Assembly (NCBI GenBank): GCA_963798855.1
Contig: CAWCUU010000001.1
Coordinates: forward strand, 372,001 to 436,000
DNA from: CAWCUU01 sp963798855
GTDB lineage: Bacteria > Gemmatimonadota > Gemmatimonadetes > Longimicrobiales > RSA9
Reading direction: 5' to 3'
DNA: 64,000 bases
Shown here: positions 15,525-23,800 of the stretch, piece by piece
Layout of the letters: every line of letters starts with the position of its first letter
Position numbering within the stretch: the stretch's first letter is position 1
Position numbers and translations under genes: made by a program
Notes under the pieces: model-generated
Database searches by the model: none
Told to the model about the DNA's origin: nothing
What the model saw: the letters and a program-made list of their open reading frames with translations, nothing else

Positions 15525-15788
15525 ATGGCTGAGCAGGAAGTTCGGCGTCGCAAGCAGCGCGTGGGGCGCGTCGTGAGCGACGGCATGGAGAAGACGATCG
15601 TGGTCGCCGTCGAGCGGCGGGTCACGCACACGGTCTATGGCAAGCAGATCGTGCGGACGAGCAAGTTCCACGCGCACGACGAGCGCAACGAGGCGAACGT
15701 CGGCGATACGGTGCGGATCGAGGAGACCCGGCCGCTGTCGAAGACGAAGCGCTGGCGGCTGCTGGAAATCCTCGAGAAGTCCCGGTGA
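15525..15788 (+). CDS. rpsQ: 30S ribosomal protein S17
   Basis: S17 is a primary 16S rRNA-binding OB-fold protein of the 30S body. The 87-residue sequence has the signature VGRVVSDGMEKTIVVAVE and ETRPLSKTKRWRLLEI. ATG 15525 is chosen for the family N-terminus; in-frame upstream sequence overlaps rpmC and is not protein-like. rplN follows 7 nt later. Confidence 0.96.
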   Translation: MAEQEVRRRKQRVGRVVSDGMEKTIVVAVERRVTHTVYGKQIVRTSKFHAHDERNEANVGDTVRIEETRPLSKTKRWRLLEILEKSR

Positions 15789-15795
15789 GGCGGCA

Positions 15796-16164
15796 ATGAT
15801 CCAGCAGGAATCCATGGTTCGGATCGCGGACAACTCGGGCGCCAAGCAGGCGAAGTGCATCCGGGTTCTCGGCGGGTCGGGGCGCCGCTACGCGCGTGTC
15901 GGGGACATCATCGTCGTGGCCGTGAAAGACGCGATCCCGAACGGCACGGTGAAGAAGGGCAATGTGGCGAAAGCGGTCGTGGTTCGAACGGCGAAGGAGA
16001 TGCGGCGCAAGGACGGTTCCTATATCCGCTTCGACGACAACGCCGCCGTCATCATCACCAATGCCGGCGAGCCGCGTGCCACGCGCATCTTCGGCCCCGT
16101 CGGCCGCGAGCTTCGCGAGAAGCGGTTCATGAAGATCGTCTCGCTCGCACCGGAGGTGATCTGA
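15796..16164 (+). CDS. rplN: 50S ribosomal protein L14
   Basis: L14 forms inter-subunit bridges and binds the silencing factor RsfS. The 122-residue protein starts MIQQESMVRIADNSGAKQAKCI and ends FMKIVSLAPEVI, both family hallmarks; IGNVIVVAVKDAIPNG-type residues appear as DIIVVAVKDAIPNG. rplX begins 1 nt after the stop. Confidence 0.97.
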   Translation: MIQQESMVRIADNSGAKQAKCIRVLGGSGRRYARVGDIIVVAVKDAIPNGTVKKGNVAKAVVVRTAKEMRRKDGSYIRFDDNAAVIITNAGEPRATRIFGPVGRELREKRFMKIVSLAPEVI

Positions 16165-16165
16165 G

Positions 16166-16558
16166 ATGGCAGGACGCAGAATGGACGGCCGCACGCGGCG
16201 ACGCGCCCAGGTGAAGCCGATGCACCGGCAGAAGTTGCACGTGCGGCGCGGCGATCGGGTACGCGTGATCCGGGGGAACTTCGTCGGCGTCGAGGGTACG
16301 GTGCTGCGCGTCCTCCCGGAGGAGAATCGGGTGGTGGTCGAGGGCGTCAACGTGCGCAAGCGGCACCAGCGGCCCTCGCAGGCCAATCCCGAGGGTGGGA
16401 TCGTCAGCTTCGAAGCGCCGATCCATGCCTCGAACGTGATGCTGATCGATCCGTCCACCGGCGAGCCGGCGCGAACGCGGGCACGCATCGAGGAGGACGG
16501 CACCAAGGAGCGGGTCTCCGTTCGCAGCGGCAATCCCATTCCGAAATCGCGCGACTGA
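16166..16558 (+). CDS. rplX: 50S ribosomal protein L24
   Basis: L24 is an assembly-initiator of the 50S subunit containing a KOW fold. The KOW segment VRRGDRVRVIRGNFVGVEGTV lies near residues 26-46 and is followed by VVEGVNVRKRHQRPS. At 130 residues it has a slightly long N-terminal extension (MAGRRMDGRTRRRAQVKPMH). An internal ATG at 16220 (MHRQKLHVRRGDRV) could be the true start, but the upstream start is spaced 1 nt from rplN. Confidence 0.95.
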   Translation: MAGRRMDGRTRRRAQVKPMHRQKLHVRRGDRVRVIRGNFVGVEGTVLRVLPEENRVVVEGVNVRKRHQRPSQANPEGGIVSFEAPIHASNVMLIDPSTGEPARTRARIEEDGTKERVSVRSGNPIPKSRD

Positions 16559-16568
16559 GACGGGAACA

Positions 16569-17171
16569 ATGAAGCCGAGACTGCAGGTCCATTATGAGGA
16601 GCACGTCCGGCCGCGGCTTCAGGAAGCGTTCGGGTTCGACAACCCGTATCGCGTGCCGCGGCTCGACAAGGTGGTCGTGAACGTCGGCCTGGGCGAGGCT
16701 CCGAAGAACCCCAAGCTGCTGGATTCGGTCGTCGATGAGCTCACGTCGATCACCGGTCAGCGGCCGGTCGTGACCAAGGCGAAGAAGGCGATCTCGAATT
16801 TCGGGATCCGGCAGGGCATGCCGGTCGGCGCGATGGTGACGCTGCGGCGGGAACGCATGTACGAGTTCCTGGACCGGCTCATCAACGTGACGATCCCGCG
16901 GATCCGCGACTTCCGCGGGCTCGGCACGCGCGCCTTCGATGGACGGGGCAACTACACGCTGGGCGTGAAGGAGCAGATGATCTTTCCGGAGATCGACTAC
17001 GACACGGTCGAGAAGATCCACGGAATGGACATCGTGCTGGTCACGACGAGCGACAAGGATGACGAGGCGCTGGCGCTGCTCCGGGAGATGGGAATGCCCT
17101 TCCGCGGCGAGACGCCGGTGGTGGTGACCGGGGCGGCGATCCCCGGTCCCCGTGAAGAGACGGCGGCCTGA
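16569..17171 (+). CDS. rplE: 50S ribosomal protein L5
   Basis: L5 carries 5S rRNA into the central protuberance and contacts the P-site tRNA. The 200-residue product has PRLDKVVVNVGLGEA, TGQRPVVTKAKKAISNF and the C-terminal GVKEQMIFPEIDYD segment. About 20 residues trail beyond the usual C-terminus (VVVTGAAIPGPREETAA). It starts 10 nt after rplX. Confidence 0.97.
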   Translation: MKPRLQVHYEEHVRPRLQEAFGFDNPYRVPRLDKVVVNVGLGEAPKNPKLLDSVVDELTSITGQRPVVTKAKKAISNFGIRQGMPVGAMVTLRRERMYEFLDRLINVTIPRIRDFRGLGTRAFDGRGNYTLGVKEQMIFPEIDYDTVEKIHGMDIVLVTTSDKDDEALALLREMGMPFRGETPVVVTGAAIPGPREETAA

Positions 17172-17185
17172 GGCGGACGGTATCC

Positions 17186-17371
17186 ATGGCGAAGAAAGCA
17201 CTCGTAGAGAAGTCACGGCGGAAGCCGAAGTTCGGCGTGCGGCGGATGAACCGCTGCGAGCGCTGCGGTCGGCCGCGCGCGTACCTGCGCAAGTTCGGCC
17301 TGTGCCGCATCTGTTTCCGCGAGATGGCGCTCAACGGCGAGATCCCGGGCGTCCGCAAGGCGAGCTGGTAG
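17186..17371 (+). CDS. rpsN: 30S ribosomal protein S14, zinc-binding short type
   Basis: S14 is a 30S head protein. This is the 61-residue zinc form (type Z) with C24, C27, C40 and C43 in CERC...CRIC. The presence of the zinc form means zinc-depletion paralogs might exist elsewhere. A 60-bp gap with AGGAG at 17416 precedes rpsH. Confidence 0.97.
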   Translation: MAKKALVEKSRRKPKFGVRRMNRCERCGRPRAYLRKFGLCRICFREMALNGEIPGVRKASW

Positions 17372-17431
17372 GGACGCACTCCGCTTCCTACAAGTCCGGA
17401 TCGACCGGATACTATAGGAGATGACACACCG

Positions 17432-17824
17432 ATGATGACGGATCCCATTGCCGACATGCTGGCTCGCATCCGGAACGCGGGACGCGCCGGACACAAGCGG
17501 CTCGACATGCCGGTCTCGAAGATCAAGGCCGAGATCGCGCGCATTCTCCGCGACAACCACTTCATCCACGACTTCAAGCTGCTGGACGACGGCCGGCACG
17601 GCGTGCTCCGCCTGTACCTGAAGTACTACGAGGAGCGTCCGGTGATCCGCGACCTGAAGCGCGTCTCCCGCCCGGGTCGGCGCCACTACTCCGGCGTCGC
17701 CGATCTGCCGCGCGTCCGCAACGGGCTGGGCATCGCGATCGTGTCCACTTCGCAGGGGCTCATGTCGGACCGCGAGGCGCGCGCCCACAACGTCGGTGGC
17801 GAAGTCCTGGCGCTCGTCTGGTAG
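17432..17824 (+). CDS. rpsH: 30S ribosomal protein S8
   Basis: S8 is a primary 16S rRNA binder and, in E. coli, the repressor of the spc operon. The 130-residue product has the N-terminal MTDPIADMLARIRNAGRAGH and the C-terminal GLGIAIVSTSQGLMSDREAR signature. Two ATGs occur in tandem at 17432 and 17435; AGGAG at 17416-17420 fits either. Confidence 0.97.
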   Translation: MMTDPIADMLARIRNAGRAGHKRLDMPVSKIKAEIARILRDNHFIHDFKLLDDGRHGVLRLYLKYYEERPVIRDLKRVSRPGRRHYSGVADLPRVRNGLGIAIVSTSQGLMSDREARAHNVGGEVLALVW

Positions 17825-17838
17825 CGGAGGAAGAGACG

Positions 17839-18378
17839 ATGTCGAGAGTCGGATTGAAGCCGGTCACGATCCCGAAGGGGGTCGATGTGGCCGTAGACGG
17901 CAGACGCGTCCGCGTGAAGGGACCCAGGGGCGAGCTCGTCCGGGACTTCCACCCGGAGATGCGGATCCGGTCCGAAGACGGTCACATCCTCGTGGAGCGG
18001 CCGAACGACGCCCCATCGGTGCGTGCCCTGCACGGGCTGACGAGGGCACTCATCGCCAACATGGTGGAGGGCGTCACGAGCGGGTACCGGAAGGCGCTGG
18101 AGCTCGTGGGCGTCGGATACCGTGCCGAGAAGCGTGGCAAGAACCTGGTCATCACCGTCGGCTACTCCCACCCCGTGCAGTTTCCGGAGCCGGAAGGGGT
18201 GACCCTGTCGACGCCGGCGCCGACGCAGATCGTCGTGGAGGGCATCGACAAGCAGAAGGTGGGACAGACGGCGGCGGAGATTCGCTCCGTCCGGCCACCG
18301 GAGCCCTATAAGGGCAAGGGAATCCGGTACCAGGGCGAGCAGGTCCGGCGCAAGGCCGGCAAGACGGGAACGAAGTAG
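17839..18378 (+). CDS. rplF: 50S ribosomal protein L6
   Basis: L6 stabilises the factor-binding site of the 50S subunit. The 179-residue protein has two tandem related alpha/beta domains. It shows MSRVGLKPVTIPKGVDV at the start and the C-terminal RPPEPYKGKGIRY signature in a PEPYKGKGI context. A GGAGGAAG Shine-Dalgarno sequence precedes ATG 17839. Confidence 0.97.
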   Translation: MSRVGLKPVTIPKGVDVAVDGRRVRVKGPRGELVRDFHPEMRIRSEDGHILVERPNDAPSVRALHGLTRALIANMVEGVTSGYRKALELVGVGYRAEKRGKNLVITVGYSHPVQFPEPEGVTLSTPAPTQIVVEGIDKQKVGQTAAEIRSVRPPEPYKGKGIRYQGEQVRRKAGKTGTK

Positions 18379-18395
18379 ACGGCGGCGGAGCTACC

Positions 18396-18779
18396 ATGAG
18401 CACGACCAAGAACGAGAAGCGCGAGACGCGGCGGCTGCGCAGGCACCGCCGCGTCCGGAAGAAGATCTTCGGAACGGCCGAGCGGCCGCGACTGGTGGTG
18501 CATCGCTCCCATCGCAACATCGAGGGGCAGGTGGTGGACGATGTCGCGGGCCGGGTCCTGCTCGGCGTGTCTTCGCTGGCGCCGGAGGTCCGTGCGCTGC
18601 GCGGGGGTGAGGAAGCGACTACGAAGACGGACCTGAGCCACGCCGCCGGCAAGCTGCTGGGGGAGCGGGCGAAGGCCGCGGGCATCGGCCGCGTCGTGTT
18701 CGACCGCGGCGGCTACCTCTATCACGGACGTGTCGCGGCGTTCGCTGCGGGCGCCCGCGAGGGTGGCCTGGACTTCTGA
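18396..18779 (+). CDS. rplR: 50S ribosomal protein L18
   Basis: L18 binds 5S rRNA with L5 and L25. The 127-residue product begins with a basic arm (NEKRETRRLRRHRRVRKK) and shows RPRLVVHRSHRNIEGQVVDD and the C-terminal VVFDRGGYLYHGRVAAFA. It lies 17 nt after rplF, and rpsE follows after 33 nt. Confidence 0.97.
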   Translation: MSTTKNEKRETRRLRRHRRVRKKIFGTAERPRLVVHRSHRNIEGQVVDDVAGRVLLGVSSLAPEVRALRGGEEATTKTDLSHAAGKLLGERAKAAGIGRVVFDRGGYLYHGRVAAFAAGAREGGLDF

Positions 18780-18812
18780 GGCGACGCGAGCGTACAAGGA
18801 GCATACTGATCG

Positions 18813-19335
18813 ATGGCTAGAGACAGCCGAGGGGGCGGCCGCCGTGGACGCGGTGAGGTCGACCTGGTCGAGAACGTGATCCACGTCAACCGGGTGGCGA
18901 AGGTGGTGAAGGGAGGCCGTCGCTTCTCCTTCACGGCGCTCGTCGCCGTGGGAGACAAGGCCGGTAAGGTCGGCATTCTCGATCGGCAAGGCGAACGAGG
19001 TCGCCGAAGCGATACGGAAGGGGCTGGAGCACGCGCGCCGCAGCATGGTCTCGATTCCATTGGTGGAAGGCACGATTCCCCACGAGATCATCGGGCGTCA
19101 AGGCGCCGCGCACGTGCTGTTGAAACCGGCTCGTCCGGGTACCGGCGTGATCGCCGGCGGCCCCGTCCGCGCCGTGCTCGAGGCGGCGGGGGTCACCGAC
19201 GTGCTGACGAAGTGCCTCGGCTCGAACAACCCGACCAACGTGGCGCGTGCGACGATCGAAGGGCTCACCAGCCTCGTCACTGCGGAGCAGGCGGCGCGCG
19301 AGCGTGGGATCTCTCTGGAGCAGCTGGGGGTCTGA
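18813..19335 (+). CDS. rpsE: 30S ribosomal protein S5, with one +1 frameshift
   Basis: S5 is needed for decoding fidelity and forms part of the mRNA entry helicase. The N-terminal half, from RVAKVVKGGRRFSFTALVAV to GDKAGKVGIL, is read from ATG 18813. At about 18980-18982 one extra base shifts the frame: CTC followed by GATCGGC instead of ATCGGC. The rest (KANEVAEAIRKGLEHARR, then the NPTNVARATIEGL region) continues in the next frame to the TGA at 19333. Corrected length is about 173 residues, normal for the family. As an essential single-copy gene it is most likely intact in the organism. Confidence 0.95.
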
Positions 19336-19336
19336 G

Positions 19337-19552
19337 ATGGCGAAGAAGAAGGGCGCCGTCCAGCTCCGCATCACGCAGCGCAGGAGCGGGATCGGCCGTC
19401 CGGCGAAGCAGCGGGCCACGCTCGCCGCGCTCGGCCTCGGTCGCATACGCGCGACGGTCGTCAAGGACGATGCGCCGTCGATCAGGGGGATGATCTTCCA
19501 GGTCCAGCACCTCGTCGATGTCGAGGAGCTGGAGGAAGGCGGGAAGAAGTAG
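19337..19552 (+). CDS. rpmD: 50S ribosomal protein L30
   Basis: L30 is a small 50S protein. The 71-residue product reads MAKKKGAVQLRITQRRSGIG, then GIRRPAKQ-like and LGLGRIRATVVKDD segments, which match the family pattern. It starts 1 nt after rpsE and ends directly against rplO (0-nt spacing). Confidence 0.94.
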   Translation: MAKKKGAVQLRITQRRSGIGRPAKQRATLAALGLGRIRATVVKDDAPSIRGMIFQVQHLVDVEELEEGGKK

Positions 19553-20071
19553 ATGTCGGAGCTCAACGAGCTGCGCCGCCCGAGCGGCGCACATCGCGGC
19601 GGCAAGCGCCTCGGCCGGGGCCCCGGGTCGGGCACGGGCAAGACGAGCGGCAGAGGGCACAAGGGGCACAAGGCCAGGACCGGCACTCCACACCGCGCCT
19701 GGTTCGAGGGCGGCCAGATGCCCATCCAGAGACGAGTGCCGAAGCGTGGCTTCAGCAACGCCCGCTTCCGGATCGAGTACGAGACCGTCAACGTCCGCGA
19801 CCTCGAGCGGGTCCAGGAGGAGACGATCACGCCGGAGGTGCTCGCGGCTCACGGGCTCGTCGATCTCGGCTCCGGCCGACCGGTGAAGATCCTGGGCGAC
19901 GGAGAGCTCGAGCGGAAGCTGACGATCCGAGCGCACGCGTTCACGAAGTCCGCGCGCGCGAAGATCGAGGCGGCCGGAGGCACGGTCGAGCCGATCGACC
20001 CCGCGCACCGCCGGCTCCGTGATGCGGAGGCGAACGAGGATCAGGCAACGACGGACGCCGCGGAGAAGTAG
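19553..20071 (+). CDS. rplO: 50S ribosomal protein L15
   Basis: L15 is an assembly protein of the 50S subunit. The 172-residue product has the glycine-rich N-terminal GKRLGRGPGSGTGKTSGRGHKG, followed by FEGGQMPIQRRVPKRGF. The C-terminal tail is acidic (DAEANEDQATTDAAEK), somewhat longer than in E. coli. secY starts 3 nt later. Confidence 0.96.
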   Translation: MSELNELRRPSGAHRGGKRLGRGPGSGTGKTSGRGHKGHKARTGTPHRAWFEGGQMPIQRRVPKRGFSNARFRIEYETVNVRDLERVQEETITPEVLAAHGLVDLGSGRPVKILGDGELERKLTIRAHAFTKSARAKIEAAGGTVEPIDPAHRRLRDAEANEDQATTDAAEK

Positions 20072-20074
20072 CCG

Positions 20075-21389
20075 ATGGCCAACCCCATCCCGAATCTGTT
20101 CCGCGTACCGGAGCTGAAGAACAAGATCCTCTTCACGCTCCTGGCGCTGCTCGTCTACCGGATCGGCGCGCACGTCACCGTGCCGTCCCTGGACGTGGCC
20201 GTGCTGCAAGAGCAGTTCGGCCAGCTGCAGGGCACGCTCTTCGGTGTCTACGACCTGTTCGTCGGGGGGGCGCTCCAGCGCGCGACGGTCTTCGCGCTGG
20301 GGATCATGCCCTACATCTCCGCCAGCATCATGTTCCAGCTCCTGGCGGCCGTCTTCCCGACGATCGAGAAGATGCAGAAGGAGGGGGAGGAGGGGCGCAA
20401 GCGGCTCACGCAGTGGACGCGCTACGCCACCGTCGGCCTCGCCCTTGGGCAGGGCTACGGCTACGCCGTGTTCCTCCAGGGAATGCAGGGCGCGGTTACG
20501 CGGCCGGGGTTCGGCTTCATCGTCACGACGTCGCTCGTGCTGACGACGGGCGCGGTGTTCGTCATGTGGCTCGGCGAGATGATTACGGAGCAGGGGATCG
20601 GAAACGGCGCCTCGCTCCTCATTCTTCTTCTCGATCATTGAGAGCTTCCCGAACGCCGTGGCCACCACGTGGGAGCAGGTCACGTCCGGCGTGATCAGCC
20701 CGATCAAGCTGATCGTGCTGATCGCCGTGATGGTGGGCGTCGTCGCGGGCGTGGTCGCGATGACCATGGCGGCTCGAAAGATCCCGGTCCAGATCCCCCG
20801 CAAGGTCATGGGCCGCGGGCGTATCCGCGAGGGTCAGAAGAGCTTCATCCCCCTGCGGATCAACTCGGCCGGCGTCATGCCGATCATCTTCGCGCAGTCC
20901 ATCATCGTCGTGCCGGGGACGATCGCCGCCTTCAGTCAGGTGCCGTTCCTGCAGTCCCTGTCGCAGACGTTTTCCCCCGGCAACTGGGTCTACTACGTCT
21001 CGTACACGATCCTGATCGTCTTCTTCTCGTACTTCTACACGGCGATCATCTTCAATCCCGTCGATCTCGCCGAGAACCTGAAGAAGCAGGGCGCCTTCGT
21101 GCCCGGCGTCAAGCCGGGCGCGCGCACGGCCGAGTACATCGACTCCGTGCTGAGCAAGATCACGCTCCCGGGCGCGTTCTACCTGGCCGGCATTGCGCTG
21201 CTGCCGTTCCTGATCTTCGACTCCTTCGACATCCAGGCGTTCTTCTTCGGCGGCACGTCGCTGCTGATCGTGGTCGGCGTCGCGCTCGATACCGTGCAGC
21301 AGATGCAGCAGCACCTGCTGCTGCGCCACTATGAAGGCTTCATGAAGAAAGGCCGGGTCCGCTTCCGCGGCCGGCAGCGCTACATGTAG
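20075..21389 (+). CDS. secY: Preprotein translocase channel subunit SecY, with one +1 frameshift
   Basis: SecY is the ten-helix protein-conducting channel of the Sec translocon in the cytoplasmic membrane. The first half (PNLFRVPELKNKILFTLLAL, GIMPYISASIMFQLL, GEMITEQGIGNGASLL) runs from ATG 20075. Within 20620-20633, in a pyrimidine-rich ATTCTTCTTCTCGATC stretch, one extra base creates a premature TGA at 20639. The next frame resumes with IIESFPNAVATTWEQVTSG and runs through RKIPVQIPRKV and the plug/TM10 region to TAG 21387. The merged protein is about 437 residues, normal length. Confidence 0.96.
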
Positions 21390-21391
21390 GT

Positions 21392-21652
21392 GCCTTCGGG
21401 GCGCGGCCTGCGGCCGGGCGCCGCCGCTTCCGCGGCGGGGCGCCTTCGGGGCGCGGCCTGCGGCCGGGCGCTGCGGCTTCCGCGGCGGGGTGCCTTCGGG
21501 GCGCGGCCTGCGGCCGGGCGCGCGGCTTCCGCGGCGGGGTGCCTTCGGGGCGCGGCCTGCGGCCGGGCGCCGCCGCTTCCGCGGCGGGGCGCCTTCGGGG
21601 CGCGGCCTGCGGCCGGGCGCCGCCGCTTCCGCGGCGGGTTCCTTCGGGGGGC
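21392..21652 (+). repeat. Array of five 49-50 bp hairpin-rich repeats between secY and adk
   Basis: Units start with GCCTTCGGGGCGCGGCC at 21392, 21442, 21492, 21541 and 21591, with a degenerate sixth start at 21640. Each 50-bp unit (49 bp in unit 3) holds three stem-loops in a row. These are CC-TTCG-GG, which gives a C(UUCG)G tetraloop in RNA; GGCC-TGC-GGCC; and CCGCCGC-TTCC-GCGGCGG. Units 1, 4 and 5 are nearly identical, while 2 and 3 differ in the third stem. The array occupies almost all of the 299-bp gap and has no T tract. Reading frames are open on both strands but look like a repeat artefact. It is likely an RNA-level element or an expanding REP-like repeat. Confidence 0.92.
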
Positions 21653-21688
21653 GGGCTGTGAGGTCAGAGCGAACTTGAAGACAATGCT

Positions 21689-22330
21689 ATGGAGTTGATA
21701 CTCTTGGGGGCTCCCGGGGCCGGCAAAGGAACCCAGGGAGCCCTGCTCGCGCAGGAGCTCGGTCTCCTGCGCCTGTCCACGGGCGATCTGCTCCGGGAGG
21801 CGGTGCGGCAGGGTACGTCGCTCGGGGTGGAGGCCCGTCGCTACATGGACGCCGGTGAACTGGTCCCGGACGCGGTGATCCTCGGACTCGTGCGACAGGT
21901 CCTCGAGGAGGGTGGAGAGGGTCACATCTTCGATGGCTTCCCCCGCACCCTCCCTCAGGCCGAGGCGCTCGACCGGCTGCTCGGCGAGATGGGGAGCCGG
22001 CTCGACGCGGTTCTGCTCATTGAAGTGGACGACGAGACGCTGGTGAAGCGGCTCAGCGGACGCCGCACCTGTTCCGATTGCGGGTCCGTCTACAACATCT
22101 ACTTCGAGCCGCCGGCCAGGGAGGGGGTGTGCGATCGCTGCAGCGGCGCGCTGCAGGAGCGCGCCGACGATGCGCCGGACACGGTGCGGCGACGGCTGGT
22201 CGTCTATCGCGAGCAGACGCGCCCTCTCATCGAGTACTACGACCGATCGGAGACGCCGCTGAAGGTGATCGACGGGGATCGGCCCGTGGGCGAGGTCTAC
22301 GCCGACCTGCGCCGAGCGGTGCTCGCATGA
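21689..22330 (+). CDS. adk: Adenylate kinase
   Basis: Adenylate kinase interconverts ATP + AMP and 2 ADP in the cytoplasm. The 213-residue long-form enzyme has the P-loop GAPGAGKGT (residues 7-15), the AMP-site segments STGDLLRE and FDGFPRTLPQAEAL, and a zinc-type LID with C128, C131, C148 and C151. It sits between secY and map as in many bacteria, after the hairpin array. Its stop overlaps the map start by 4 nt (ATGA). Confidence 0.97.
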   Translation: MELILLGAPGAGKGTQGALLAQELGLLRLSTGDLLREAVRQGTSLGVEARRYMDAGELVPDAVILGLVRQVLEEGGEGHIFDGFPRTLPQAEALDRLLGEMGSRLDAVLLIEVDDETLVKRLSGRRTCSDCGSVYNIYFEPPAREGVCDRCSGALQERADDAPDTVRRRLVVYREQTRPLIEYYDRSETPLKVIDGDRPVGEVYADLRRAVLA

Positions 22331-23103
22331 TCCCTCTCAAGCGGCCGGGCGAAGTCGAGGCGATCGGCCGGGCCGGTGCCATCATCGCCCGACTCTTCGA
22401 AGTGCTGCCGGACCGGATCCGCTCCGGCATGAGCACGGCGATGATCGACGCGTTCGTGGACGGCTTCATCCGCGATCACCACGGAGCGATCCCCGCCTTC
22501 AAGGGACTCTACGACTTTCCGGCGAGCGCCTGCATCTCGGTGAACGAGGAGGTCGTCCACGGCATCCCCCGCCCGGGACGGACCGTGTCAGACGGCGACA
22601 TCGTCAGCGTGGACGTCGGGGTCAAGCTCGACGGCTGGTACGCGGACGCGGCCGTCACCCTGCCGGTCGGACCCATCACGGCGGACGCGACGCGGCTGCT
22701 CGACGTGACCCGCGATGCGCTCTTCCACGGCATCGCCCAGGCGAGAGCGGGAAACCACCTCGGCGACATCGGCAGCGCTGTGCAGAGCCATGCGGAGGCG
22801 GCCGGCTTCTCCGTGGTCCGCGATCTCGTCGGCCACGGCATTGGCCGGCTTCCCCACGAGGAGCCGCAGGTACCCAATTATGGCCGCCCCGGACAGGGGC
22901 TTCGGCTCGAGGCAGGAATGGTTCTCGCCATCGAGCCCATGATCAACGAGGGCGGCCCTCAGGTTCGGACGCTGGAAGACCGCTGGACCGTCGTCACCGT
23001 CGACGGCCGGCGCAGCGCCCATTTCGAGCACACCGTCGCGATCACGGAGTCGGGGCCGGTCCTGCTCACGGGCGAAGGTCCCCCGTCCGCCGAGGCCGCG
23101 TAG
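22327..23103 (+). CDS. map: Methionine aminopeptidase type I
   Basis: This enzyme removes the initiator methionine from nascent proteins. The 258-residue product shows the di-metal ligands of the pita-bread fold: the DVGVKLDGWYADAAVT aspartates, His in GHGIGRLPHEEP, Glu in AIEPMINEGG and Glu in HFEHTVAIT. The substrate-binding histidine in VHGIPRPG is also present. It is coupled to adk by ATGA. The usual downstream partner infA is missing: the 136-bp gap to rpmJ holds a promoter instead. Confidence 0.97.
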   Translation: MIPLKRPGEVEAIGRAGAIIARLFEVLPDRIRSGMSTAMIDAFVDGFIRDHHGAIPAFKGLYDFPASACISVNEEVVHGIPRPGRTVSDGDIVSVDVGVKLDGWYADAAVTLPVGPITADATRLLDVTRDALFHGIAQARAGNHLGDIGSAVQSHAEAAGFSVVRDLVGHGIGRLPHEEPQVPNYGRPGQGLRLEAGMVLAIEPMINEGGPQVRTLEDRWTVVTVDGRRSAHFEHTVAITESGPVLLTGEGPPSAEAA

Positions 23104-23172
23104 CGCAGGAGAAATCCGCGCCGGCCCGGCGGTTTCGATGGGTAGCGACCGGGGTTCGGGAGCGGCGAAGAC

Positions 23173-23201
23173 TTGAAGGCACCGGGAGGGTAGGCTATAT
23201 T
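23173..23201 (+). promoter_or_regulatory. Promoter of the rpmJ-rpsM-rpsK-rpsD-rpoA-rplQ operon
   Basis: The -35 element TTGAAG (23173-23178), a 17-bp spacer and a strong -10 element TATATT (23196-23201) lie in the map-rpmJ gap. The predicted start near 23208 would give a short 30-nt leader before the rpmJ ATG at 23240, with a GGAAAGGA-type Shine-Dalgarno sequence. This is the best-looking sigma70-type promoter in the window and would supply the alpha operon independently of spc transcription. Confidence 0.75.
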
Positions 23202-23239
23202 GAAAAGCTGTTCGGTAAACTCCGGAAAGGACCCGGCTC

Positions 23240-23356
23240 ATGAAGGTGCGTAGCAGTGTCAAGCCGATCTGCGAGCACTGCAAAGTGATTCGACGTCGCG
23301 GCGTGGTGCGCGTGATCTGCAAGCGCAATCCGCGGCACAAGCAGCGGCAGGGATAG
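23240..23356 (+). CDS. rpmJ: 50S ribosomal protein L36, zinc-binding type
   Basis: L36 is a 38-residue zinc-ribbon protein of the 50S subunit. The sequence starts MKVRSSVKPICEHCKVI and has zinc ligands C11, C14, C27 and H33. A GGAAAGGA Shine-Dalgarno sequence precedes ATG 23240. rpsM follows after 6 nt. Confidence 0.96.
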   Translation: MKVRSSVKPICEHCKVIRRRGVVRVICKRNPRHKQRQG

Positions 23357-23362
23357 ACTCAT

Positions 23363-23743
23363 ATGGCGCGTATCGCAGGCGTGGATCTTCCGCGCAACAA
23401 GCGGATCGAGGTCGCCCTCACCTATATCTTCGGCATCGGCGATTCGACCGCCGACCGGATCCTCAAGACGACGGGCGTGGATCCGGATCGACGGGTGCAC
23501 GAGCTGTCGGACGATGAGGTGAACCGGCTGCGTCGGGTTATCGAGAATCAGTACAAGGTGGAGGGTGCTCTGCGGACCGAGGTGTCCATGAACATCAAGC
23601 GTCTCATGGACATCGGCTGCTATCGCGGGCTGCGGCATCGTCGCGGGCTGCCGGTACGTGGCCAGCGCACGCATACCAACGCGCGCACGCACAAGGGCGC
23701 CCGCCGGGCGATCGCGGGGAAGAAGAAGGCGCCGAAGAAGTAA
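23363..23743 (+). CDS. rpsM: 30S ribosomal protein S13
   Basis: S13 is a 30S head protein that bridges to the 50S subunit and contacts the P-site tRNA. The 126-residue product has ARIAGVDLPRNKRIEVALTYI at the start and the C-terminal RHRRGLPVRGQRTHTNARTH motif with a lysine-rich tail. It is the second gene of the alpha operon, 57 nt before rpsK. Confidence 0.97.
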   Translation: MARIAGVDLPRNKRIEVALTYIFGIGDSTADRILKTTGVDPDRRVHELSDDEVNRLRRVIENQYKVEGALRTEVSMNIKRLMDIGCYRGLRHRRGLPVRGQRTHTNARTHKGARRAIAGKKKAPKK

Positions 23744-23800
23744 TCGCACCCGGCCCGCGAAACGCGGCTGGATGGAACGGGGGACCAGGCCGGAGCACGA

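Noticed and set aside
17396..17420. TACTAT-like -10 sequence before rpsH as an internal promoter
   Set aside because: No acceptable -35 element at normal spacing, and the genes are clearly in one operon.
21392..21652. CRISPR-like array
   Set aside because: Units are contiguous 49-50 bp repeats with no unique spacers and no cas genes nearby.
21390..21698. Small open frames through the secY-adk repeats on both strands
   Set aside because: The frames exist because a repeat unit lacks stops. The predicted peptides are only Gly/Arg/Pro/Ala repetition and have no start signals.
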